A stretch of 64,000 bases of DNA from an uncultured Monoglobus sp. GTDB taxonomy: Bacteria > Bacillota > Clostridia > Monoglobales > Monoglobaceae. Below, piece after piece: positions 58,867 through 64,000 of the stretch. The notes below the pieces were generated by a model that was not told the origin of the DNA, searched no databases, and saw only the letters and a list, made by a program, of their open reading frames with translations. The DNA lies in assembly GCA_947625055.1 (NCBI GenBank), contig CANQMT010000003.1:1-64000 (forward strand), written 5' to 3'. Both the position numbers and the translations under genes were made by a program. Positions within the stretch are counted from its first letter, which is position 1. Every line of letters starts with the position of its first letter.

Positions 58867-58912
58867 TTGAATGTTACATTAAAATTCTATCATAACATTC
58901 AATAAAACGCAA
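58867..58912 (-). promoter_or_regulatory. hxlR promoter with overlapping operator
   Basis: Minus-strand TTGCGT, 17 bases, TAGAAT with an extended -10 TG. A perfect ten-base inverted repeat, TTGAATGTTA (58867-58876) and TAACATTCAA (58893-58902), sits across the -10 region, so autorepression is likely. Confidence 0.65.
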
Positions 58913-58967
58913 TAGAAAAAATTTTTTATTCAAAAGGCCCGCAAACACGCGATAGTTACAAAATGGT

Positions 58968-58994
58968 AAGTACCGCACAAAAAGGTGCGTACTT
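58968..58994. promoter_or_regulatory. Inverted repeat, possible HxlR operator for the peptide operon
   Basis: AAGTACCGCAC pairs with GTGCGTACTT (one bulged C). It contains GTAC half-sites, as reported for some HxlR-family operators, and lies about 70 bases before the peptide gene. No convincing promoter was found for that gene. A transcript hairpin is the alternative reading. Confidence 0.45.
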
Positions 58995-59063
58995 GCGCGG
59001 GATGAAAATATGTGCAAAAATAAAAATACGGGAAAACCCGAATACTTGCAAGGAGGTTATGAC

Positions 59064-59249
59064 ATGGCGCTTTCAAATCTTTCCGACTGGACGGATAAAA
59101 AGGCGGCTTCGGCCTGCGGCGCCGCCTGCGGAGCGGCTGACAAGCCCGAGGAAAAGCCCGCGGCCTGCGGCAGCGCATGCGGAGCTTCAGACCAGCCCGA
59201 GGAAAAGCCCGCGGCTTGCGGCAGCGCATGCGGAGCGGCGGATAAATAA
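59064..59249 (+). CDS. ACGX-repeat cysteine-rich RiPP precursor peptide, 61 aa
   Basis: AGGAGG lies eight bases before ATG 59064; the frame could open at 59010 but without a ribosome site. After a leader of about 15 residues (with SNLSDWTDKK), the peptide has three units of the tetrapeptides ACGA or ACGS followed by ACGA. Linkers D-K/Q-PEEKPA separate them, a 17-residue (51-base) direct repeat. All six cysteines are in CGxxCG pairs. The radical SAM-SPASM gene follows 98 bases later. Tetrapeptide ACGX repeats are a described class of predicted radical-SAM-modified peptides; the modification is unknown to me. Likely thioether-type crosslinks, by inference. Confidence 0.8.
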   Translation: MALSNLSDWTDKKAASACGAACGAADKPEEKPAACGSACGASDQPEEKPAACGSACGAADK

Positions 59250-59268
59250 CTTGTCCGTTCTTAAAATC

Positions 59269-59299
59269 ATCTCCGACGGGAGCGATCCCGTCGGAAGAT
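59269..59299 (+). promoter_or_regulatory. Intercistronic hairpin between peptide and maturase genes
   Basis: Perfect ten-base stem TCCGACGGGA / TCCCGTCGGA with a GCGA tetraloop, extended by three more pairs. There is no T tract, so it is more likely an RNA-stabilising or processing hairpin that raises peptide over enzyme than a full terminator. Confidence 0.6.
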
Positions 59300-59347
59300 T
59301 TCGATCATTATTCGGTAAAACGATTATATATAAAGCGAGGTAAAAAT

Positions 59348-60379
59348 ATGAGGCAATACTTTTCTTTCCAGTGGCATATCACCGACGAGTGCGATCAGCG
59401 GTGCAAGCATTGCTATATTTTTTCAGGCGGCAGCGGCAAGCCACTTAGCTCAATGACCTGGGAGCAAATAAATGACGCGTTTTATAACTGTCTTGATTTT
59501 TGCGAGATGTATGACAGGCAGCCATATTTTTACATTACGGGCGGCGACCCTATCCTGCACCCGGATTTTTGGCGGCTGCTGAAGCTGATGCGCGAGCGTG
59601 ATATTCCGTTTACGATCATGGGAAATCCGTTTCACCTCGGCGACGAGGTGTGCCGAAAGTTAAGATCATACGGCTGCGAGAAATATCAGCTTTCCCTTGA
59701 CGGGCTTCGTGAGACGCACGATTGGTTCAGAAAACCCGGATCGTTCGACTGCACGATTGAAAAGATCGGCTGCATCAACCGCGCGGGTATCCGCAGCGTT
59801 GTAATGACTACGGTTTCGACCGAAAATATGGCGGAGGTGCCGGGTATTATTGACGCCGTTGTAAAAGCCGAAGTAAATGTGTTCGCCTTCTCGCGCTATG
59901 TTCCGAGCGGCGGCGAGCTTGACGCGAACATGTCTCCGCGGGATTACCGCGCTCTTTTAGAGACGTGCGACAGAAAATTCAAGGAATACGAAGCCGCGGG
60001 CTGTGGGACTTATTTCAACAAAAAAGACCACCTCTGGACGCTTTACGAATACGAAACCGGGGAATTTAAAATTCCCGAGACGGCAAAGGAGGGAATGATT
60101 TACGGTGGCTGCAACTGCGGCAACTGCCACATAACGATTTTGCCGACAGGCGATATTTACGTCTGCCGTCGGGCGGCGGACAGCAGGGTCGGCAATGTGT
60201 TTGAGGACAGGCTTGCGGACATTTGGGTATGCGAGATGGAGCGGTACCGCGAATATGATAAATTTGAGAAGTGCGGAAAATGCGAACTGCTGCCCTACTG
60301 CCGCGGCTGCCCCGCGGTCGCCAAGGGCACAAGCGGCAGCTTTTACGCCGCCGACCCGCAATGCTGGAAAGAGTTGTAA
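59348..60379 (+). CDS. Radical SAM-SPASM peptide maturase
   Basis: 343 residues. The radical SAM cluster is C15-x3-C19-x2-C22 (ECDQRCKHCY), followed by the GGD motif (YITGGDP). The C-terminal SPASM domain has GGCNCGNCH, a later CRR, then CGKCELLPYCRGCP and a final DPQCW, enough cysteines for two auxiliary clusters. Such enzymes install thioether or carbon crosslinks in ribosomal peptides. Directly downstream of the ACGX precursor, it is the natural modifying enzyme. No obvious N-terminal RiPP-recognition domain is visible, unlike many maturases; the start at 59348 with GAGG upstream leaves no room for one. Confidence 0.9.
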   Translation: MRQYFSFQWHITDECDQRCKHCYIFSGGSGKPLSSMTWEQINDAFYNCLDFCEMYDRQPYFYITGGDPILHPDFWRLLKLMRERDIPFTIMGNPFHLGDEVCRKLRSYGCEKYQLSLDGLRETHDWFRKPGSFDCTIEKIGCINRAGIRSVVMTTVSTENMAEVPGIIDAVVKAEVNVFAFSRYVPSGGELDANMSPRDYRALLETCDRKFKEYEAAGCGTYFNKKDHLWTLYEYETGEFKIPETAKEGMIYGGCNCGNCHITILPTGDIYVCRRAADSRVGNVFEDRLADIWVCEMERYREYDKFEKCGKCELLPYCRGCPAVAKGTSGSFYAADPQCWKEL

Positions 60380-60400
60380 TTTGTTTAAGGATGTGATATT

Positions 60401-60979
60401 ATGGAACTGATAAACGCAATAAAGGCGCGGCGCTCTGTTCGCAAATATACGGACAGGCAAATCCCGCGCGCGGATCTGGAAAAAATAATCGAGGCGGGAA
60501 CATACGCCTCAAACGCGGGCGGCGGTCAGCGGAGCATGATCGTCGGAATACATAACGCGGATATGGTTGAAAAACTCGGCAGAATGAATATGGCAAAGCT
60601 TGACCGAAGCCGCCTTATAGGCTCATATGTTTCCAAAGAGCAGCCGAGCGTTATTGACGACCCCTCGATCAAAAGCGGCTTTTACGGCGCGCCCTCGCTG
60701 TGCATTGTGTTTGCGCAGAAAAATTTCATGTTCGGTATTCCGGACGCGTTCTGCTGCGCGGAGACCATGCTTATGGAGGCTTTTGACCTCGGCATATCAT
60801 CATGTATTGTCTCGCGCGCCGAGGAAACCTTTGACAGCGGGATCGGCGCGGCGCTCTTAAAGGAGTGGGGAGTGCCGGAAAACTATATCGCGCGCTGCTT
60901 CGTAACTCTCGGCTATTGCGACGGCGAATATCCGAAAGCGAAGCCGCGCCGCGCGGGCAGAAGCAAAATAATCGAATGA
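60401..60979 (+). CDS. Nitroreductase-family flavoprotein
   Basis: 192 residues of the nitroreductase fold: an RRSVRKYTDRQIP start, GTYASNAGGGQRS (FMN phosphate region) and a C-terminal FVTLGYCDGEYPKAKPRR. It binds FMN and reduces small substrates using NAD(P)H. The gene follows the radical SAM gene by 21 bases and is coupled to the next (ATGA overlap or 14 bases, depending on start). In this operon it could serve as an electron supplier or as a peptide oxidase; the context favours a redox role but does not prove it. Confidence 0.9.
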   Translation: MELINAIKARRSVRKYTDRQIPRADLEKIIEAGTYASNAGGGQRSMIVGIHNADMVEKLGRMNMAKLDRSRLIGSYVSKEQPSVIDDPSIKSGFYGAPSLCIVFAQKNFMFGIPDAFCCAETMLMEAFDLGISSCIVSRAEETFDSGIGAALLKEWGVPENYIARCFVTLGYCDGEYPKAKPRRAGRSKIIE

Positions 60980-60993
60980 CGGAGGGAAATATA

Positions 60994-61611
60994 TTGGACG
61001 CACAAACTTGTTTAAAGAAATTGGAATATGTCGGCGTGCTTGCGTTCGCGACCGTTGATGAAAACGGCGCGCCGCAGATACGCAATATAAGCGCCATACA
61101 CTATGAGACGGACGGCATGTATTTTTTTACCGCCAAGGGAAAGGCGTTTTGCAGAGAGCTGATGACTGACGGACGCGTTCAGGTTCTCGGATACACTAAA
61201 TATAAAGAGATGATACGCCTGTCGGCAAAAGCCGCGCCCGCGCCCGAGGCGGAGCAAAAGAAACTGATTGACACCATATTCGGTGAGCAGCCGTATCTCG
61301 CGAACGTATACCCGGGCGGCACGCGTTATCTCGCGGGGATCGTTTTTGAGATAAAAGACGCGGAAATAGAGTACTTCAATCTCGGCGTCAGCCCGATTTT
61401 CCGGGAAAAATATGTTATCGGAAACGGTCGGATAACCTTTAAGGGATATGCGATCACGGACGCTTGCATAGGCTGCGGGAAATGCGCGGAATGCTGCCCG
61501 CAAAGGTGCATAACCCCGGGAGATCCGTATCAAATACAGCAAGAGCACTGCCTGCACTGCGGCAACTGCTATGAGGCTTGCCCGATGCGCGCGGTTGAAA
61601 AGAGAGGATAA
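60994..61611 (+). CDS. Flavin-binding PNPOx-like protein fused to a 2[4Fe-4S] ferredoxin domain
   Basis: The start is TTG at 60994: GGAGGG sits seven bases before it. An ATG at 60976 overlaps the previous stop and lacks a site. The 205 residues begin with a pyridoxamine-phosphate-oxidase-like barrel (residues about 5-140; GVLAFATVDENGAPQIRNIS is typical) and end in two ferredoxin motifs, CIGCGKCAECC and CLHCGNCYEACP. It is likely an FMN protein passing electrons through iron-sulfur clusters, possibly the reductant of the radical SAM enzyme. A broken second copy lies at 63210-63274. It ends two bases before a truncated copy of the macrodomain gene. Confidence 0.85.
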   Translation: MDAQTCLKKLEYVGVLAFATVDENGAPQIRNISAIHYETDGMYFFTAKGKAFCRELMTDGRVQVLGYTKYKEMIRLSAKAAPAPEAEQKKLIDTIFGEQPYLANVYPGGTRYLAGIVFEIKDAEIEYFNLGVSPIFREKYVIGNGRITFKGYAITDACIGCGKCAECCPQRCITPGDPYQIQQEHCLHCGNCYEACPMRAVEKRG

Positions 61612-61612
61612 C

Positions 61613-61662
61613 ATGACGCAAAGTGAAAGACGGATTTATTTGATCGAGCGGCTTATCGCCGA
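61613..61662 (+). pseudogene. 5' fragment of the macrodomain gene (duplication joint)
   Basis: The first 16 to 17 codons of the macrodomain gene (MTQSERRIYLIERLIA), with the same upstream bases as at 63260-63325; 66 bases match with one difference. At 61662 the match stops and the hydrolase copy begins. The frame runs on to 61741 through unrelated sequence. Confidence 0.85.
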
Positions 61663-61719
61663 TTTACTTTTTGGGAAGGTCTTGTCCCACTCGCTTGTGA
61701 GCTTTAATGTCTCTGCCAT
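61663..61719 (-). pseudogene. 5' fragment of the hydrolase gene
   Basis: Nineteen codons (MAETLKLTSEWDKTFPKSK) identical in protein sequence to the start of the hydrolase at 58406, then a stop after seven foreign codons. Part of the 204-base repeat 61663-61866, which equals 58350-58553 without gaps. Confidence 0.85.
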
Positions 61720-61827
61720 GATAACACATTCCTTTCCGTGATATTTTTGGAATTTTATGTAATTATTATACCGTATCAATTCAAAAATATCAAATACCTA
61801 TATCGAATGGAGAAAAATGCCTTTCGG

Positions 61828-61866
61828 TTATGATAAAGATTTATAGCCCTCGCCCCACGCCTTCAT
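61828..61866 (-). pseudogene. 3' fragment of hxlR
   Basis: The last 12 codons and stop of hxlR (MKAWGEGYKSLS), matching 58515-58553. Beyond 61866 the sequence differs and the toxin-antitoxin promoter begins. Confidence 0.8.
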
Positions 61867-61887
61867 TGTAATATTTTAAATAATGTA

Positions 61888-61916
61888 TTGCAATTAGTGA
61901 TACAATATGATATAAT
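61888..61916 (+). promoter_or_regulatory. Toxin-antitoxin promoter
   Basis: TTGCAA, 17 bases, TATAAT. Located 22 bases after the hxlR fragment, inside the surrounding scar. Confidence 0.75.
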
Positions 61917-61942
61917 CAATGACAGAAAGGAAGGTGCTTATT

Positions 61943-62239
61943 ATGGCAACAAAAAGCGCGAATGTGACGGCTCGCATACAACCCGAGATCAAAAGGCAGG
62001 CAGAGGCGGTTTTAAACAGGATCGGATTGCCGGTTTCGGTTCTGATTGATACATTATACAGACAAATCATTATGACCGGCGGAGTTCCGTATTCCCTTGT
62101 TGTGCCGAAGTTGTCTGCGAGAGACAGCTTGACCGATGAGCAGTTTAACGCGATGATGGAAAAAGGATACGATCAGGCGAATTCCGGCGAAGGATTGCCC
62201 ATTGACGAGGCTTTTTCCAAAATCCGCGGGGGAATTTAA
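61943..62239 (+). CDS. RelB/DinJ-type antitoxin
   Basis: 98 residues from the ATG at 61943, chosen because AAAGGAAGG is about eight bases upstream; the frame opens eight codons earlier inside that region. The N-terminus is a ribbon-helix-helix (SANVTARIQPEIKRQAEAVL, LPVSVLIDTLYRQI) that should bind its own promoter. The acidic C-terminus would wrap the toxin. Two bases separate it from the toxin gene. Both were probably brought into the decayed second copy of the peptide unit. Confidence 0.88.
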   Translation: MATKSANVTARIQPEIKRQAEAVLNRIGLPVSVLIDTLYRQIIMTGGVPYSLVVPKLSARDSLTDEQFNAMMEKGYDQANSGEGLPIDEAFSKIRGGI

Positions 62240-62241
62240 GC

Positions 62242-62583
62242 ATGCGGTATGAAGTGAAATTGACCGCGCAGGCGATCGGGCAAATTGAAGAAACTGTGCA
62301 ATATATATCCAAAATCATGTTGGAGCCGGAAATTGCTCTAAAATGGGCGAATACTCTTCAATCTGAAATCGGAAAGTTGAGTTTCATGCCTTTAAAATAT
62401 GCTCTCACTGAGGAAGAACCGTGGCGTGAAAAAGGAATTCGTAAAATGCCCGTTAAGAAATTTCTTGTTTATTATTTGATTGACGATGAAAATAAGACTG
62501 TATGGGTCATGGCGGTAATTTACGGACGGAGAGATCAGAGCGCGGCATTGACGGATATACAGCAAATTGATACGGAAAGCTAA
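62242..62583 (+). CDS. RelE/ParE-family toxin
   Basis: 113 residues of the RelE/ParE fold: MRYEVKLTAQAIGQIEETVQYI, then RKMPVKKFLVYYLIDDEN and the strand VWVMAVIYGRRDQ near the end. Such toxins cleave mRNA on the ribosome or act on gyrase; the sequence does not decide which. It follows the antitoxin by two bases and precedes the HD-domain gene by 25 bases. Confidence 0.88.
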   Translation: MRYEVKLTAQAIGQIEETVQYISKIMLEPEIALKWANTLQSEIGKLSFMPLKYALTEEEPWREKGIRKMPVKKFLVYYLIDDENKTVWVMAVIYGRRDQSAALTDIQQIDTES

Positions 62584-62608
62584 ATCAAGATTTGGAGATG
62601 AGTTATAT

Positions 62609-63202
62609 ATGGACGAACGGCTTAAGAAGCAGCTTAACTTTTCTTTGGAAATAGATAAAGAAAAAACCATTGTCAGACAGACGCATATATCGGGCGGCTC
62701 GCGCAAAGAAAATGACGCAGAACACGCTTGGCATATGGCGATTATGGCGTATTTGCTGCGGGAATATGCTAACGAAGAGGTGGATATTACAAAAGTTATA
62801 TTGATGTGCCTTATCCATGATATTGTGGAAATTGATGCCGGTGATACATATGCTTATGATGAAGAAGGTCTGAAATCTCAGAAATTAAGAGAGGAACGGG
62901 CAAAAAACAGAATTTTTTCTCTGCTTCCCGAGGATCAAAAATCGGAAATGATCGCGCTGTTTGATGAGTTTGAGGACTGTCAGACTCCGGAAGCCGGATT
63001 TGCCCATGCAATGGATAATTTGCAGCCGTTGATTTTAAACAACAGCAATAACGGCGGTGATTGGAAGGAACACAACGTATCGGCAGACGCGGTTTACAAT
63101 CGGCAGAAAATGACGCGCCTTGGTTCGGAAAAATTGTTTGAAGTCGCGAATTTGATCATAAAAGAGAATGTCCGAAAAGGAAATTTGCGACAGGAAAAAT
63201 AA
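62609..63202 (+). CDS. HD-domain hydrolase (YfbR-like 5'-nucleotidase group)
   Basis: 197 residues from the ATG at 62609 (weak GGAG upstream; the frame opens 14 codons earlier inside the toxin gene). The metal-binding HD motifs are visible: EHAWHMA (first His), LIHDIVEIDAGDTY (His-Asp) and a late HAMDNLQPLIL aspartate. This matches the family of small HD hydrolases that act on nucleotides. Its job beside a toxin-antitoxin pair is not evident; it may be a passenger. It ends eight bases before the ferredoxin-gene fragment. Confidence 0.85.
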   Translation: MDERLKKQLNFSLEIDKEKTIVRQTHISGGSRKENDAEHAWHMAIMAYLLREYANEEVDITKVILMCLIHDIVEIDAGDTYAYDEEGLKSQKLREERAKNRIFSLLPEDQKSEMIALFDEFEDCQTPEAGFAHAMDNLQPLILNNSNNGGDWKEHNVSADAVYNRQKMTRLGSEKLFEVANLIIKENVRKGNLRQEK

Positions 63203-63209
63203 AAATCCG

Positions 63210-63274
63210 GGCGCGGAAACAGAGTGTTTTAACCTCGGAGCCAACCCGATTTTCAGTGAGAAAAGAGAGGATAA
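63210..63274 (+). pseudogene. Remnant of a second flavin/ferredoxin-fusion gene
   Basis: Encodes AETECFNLGANPIFSEKRE, aligning with AEIEYFNLGVSPIFREK of the intact protein (about 61357-61406). It joins straight to the last codons (EKRG) near a GAGAAA match; the ferredoxin clusters are deleted. It occupies the place expected for the gene's second copy in a duplicated unit. Confidence 0.75.
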
Positions 63275-63275
63275 C

Positions 63276-64000
63276 ATGACGCAAAGTGAAAGACGGATTT
63301 ACTTGATCGAGCGGCTTATCGCCGAGCAGCCGCGGTATAACGGTTTAACGATGCCTCAGAGTGAAGCGGAACGGAAAAATCTGCTCCGCTCGCTTTTTAA
63401 CGTCCGTATGCCAAAAGTGGCCGACGAGGATTTTCTTAAAATTCAGGACGAATATCTTTGTGAGGAAACCGCGCGAAAGGGCGTGACCGACATTGCGGAG
63501 CTGACTCCCGTGAAGGAGGGAATTTATCTGTGGCAGGGCGATATTACGACGCTGCGCTGCGGAGCGGTTGTGAACGCCGCCAACAGCGGCATGACCGGCT
63601 GCTATGTTCCGTGCCACGGCTGCATTGACAACTGTATCCACACTTACGCGGGAGTGCAGCTCCGTCTCGAGTGCGCGCGGATCATTAATAAGCAGGGCCG
63701 CGAGGAGAAAACGGGCGGCGCGAAGATCACGCCCGCGTATAATCTGCCGTGCGAATACGTCATTCACACGGTGGGGCCGATAGTGCGCGGCGCGCTGACC
63801 GAAACTGACAAAGATCTTCTCGCGTCATGCTACCGCTCGTGTCTTAATATCGCCGACAAAAACCGAGTGAAAAGCGTCGCGTTTTGCTGCATATCCACGG
63901 GCGAGTTTCATTTTCCGAACGACAAGGCGGCGGAGATCGCGGTCAAGACCGTAAAGGAATATAAGGAGAAAACAGGCAGTAAAATTGAGGTGATATTTAA
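63276..64000 (+). CDS. Zinc-type macrodomain protein-ADP-ribose hydrolase (partial, cut by window end)
   Basis: 241 codons are visible and the frame is open at base 64000; the family is about 265 residues. GAGAGGA is about six bases before the ATG. The macrodomain core has LWQGDITTLRCGAVVNAANS, and the zinc loop GCYVPCHGCIDNCIHTYAG supplies the Cys-His-Cys ligands known in the zinc-dependent group. These proteins remove ADP-ribose from proteins and often lie with a sirtuin-like transferase and a lipoyl-protein gene, which would be beyond the edge. Its 5' end is duplicated at 61597-61662. Confidence 0.9.
   Translation, partial: MTQSERRIYLIERLIAEQPRYNGLTMPQSEAERKNLLRSLFNVRMPKVADEDFLKIQDEYLCEETARKGVTDIAELTPVKEGIYLWQGDITTLRCGAVVNAANSGMTGCYVPCHGCIDNCIHTYAGVQLRLECARIINKQGREEKTGGAKITPAYNLPCEYVIHTVGPIVRGALTETDKDLLASCYRSCLNIADKNRVKSVAFCCISTGEFHFPNDKAAEIAVKTVKEYKEKTGSKIEVIF

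Noticed and set aside
60066-60332. Minus-strand frames opposite the radical SAM gene
   Set aside because: Cys- and Arg-rich shadow of the SPASM domain, with no ribosome site.

Overview
The window looks like chromosomal DNA of an anaerobic, low-to-moderate GC, Gram-positive bacterium of the Clostridia. Several things point there: proteins anchored by S-layer homology (SLH) domains, an [FeFe]-hydrogenase maturase (HydG) with its small partner regulator, a Spo0E-like sporulation phosphatase, a TPP riboswitch ahead of thiC, strong AGGAGG-type ribosome binding sites, and sigma-A type promoters with TATAAT boxes. No rRNA, tRNA or CRISPR array was recognised.

Layout. 1-1260: a divergent promoter pair, one small hypothetical gene and a long repeat-rich intergenic region. 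1261-31995: one uninterrupted gene of 10,244 codons. It encodes a secreted protein with leucine-rich-repeat and beta-sandwich modules, about 75 InlB-type B-repeats and three C-terminal SLH domains. 32212-39894: a 2.5 thousand-residue paralogue whose signal peptide lies in another frame, separated by a G8 run. 39895-44150: repeats, then nth, glyA, rarA and ogt. 44153-48643 (minus strand): a TPP-riboswitch operon thiC-thiD-thiM-thiE-HAD phosphatase. 48753-51652: a promoter, a leader RNA with apparent terminator/antiterminator folds, a penicillin-binding-like protein with a degenerate active site, and an SLH-transglutaminase protein. 51764-55379: ymfF-ymfH-lgt and a 45-codon Spo0E-like gene. 55466-57407: an inverted-repeat element, the TM1266-family regulator and hydG. 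57411-63325: a hydrolase, an HxlR regulator and a small predicted RiPP cluster (ACGX-repeat peptide, radical SAM-SPASM protein, nitroreductase, flavin-binding/ferredoxin protein), followed by the decayed second copy of this unit carrying a toxin-antitoxin pair and an HD-domain gene. 63276-end: a zinc-type macrodomain protein cut by the window edge.

How the genes may work together. The two giant proteins, the transglutaminase-like protein and the PBP-like protein probably form or maintain the cell surface; the three SLH proteins also share a motif just after the SLH block. The thi operon covers pyrimidine synthesis, thiazole salvage and coupling. The most unusual items are the 31-kb gene, the G8 tract that decides whether the second giant protein gets a signal peptide, the unassigned attenuator-like leader at 48786-48993, and the ACGX peptide cluster. 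That cluster sits inside a 3.3-kb unit that was once tandemly duplicated; the duplication joint is visible to the base at 61662/61663.
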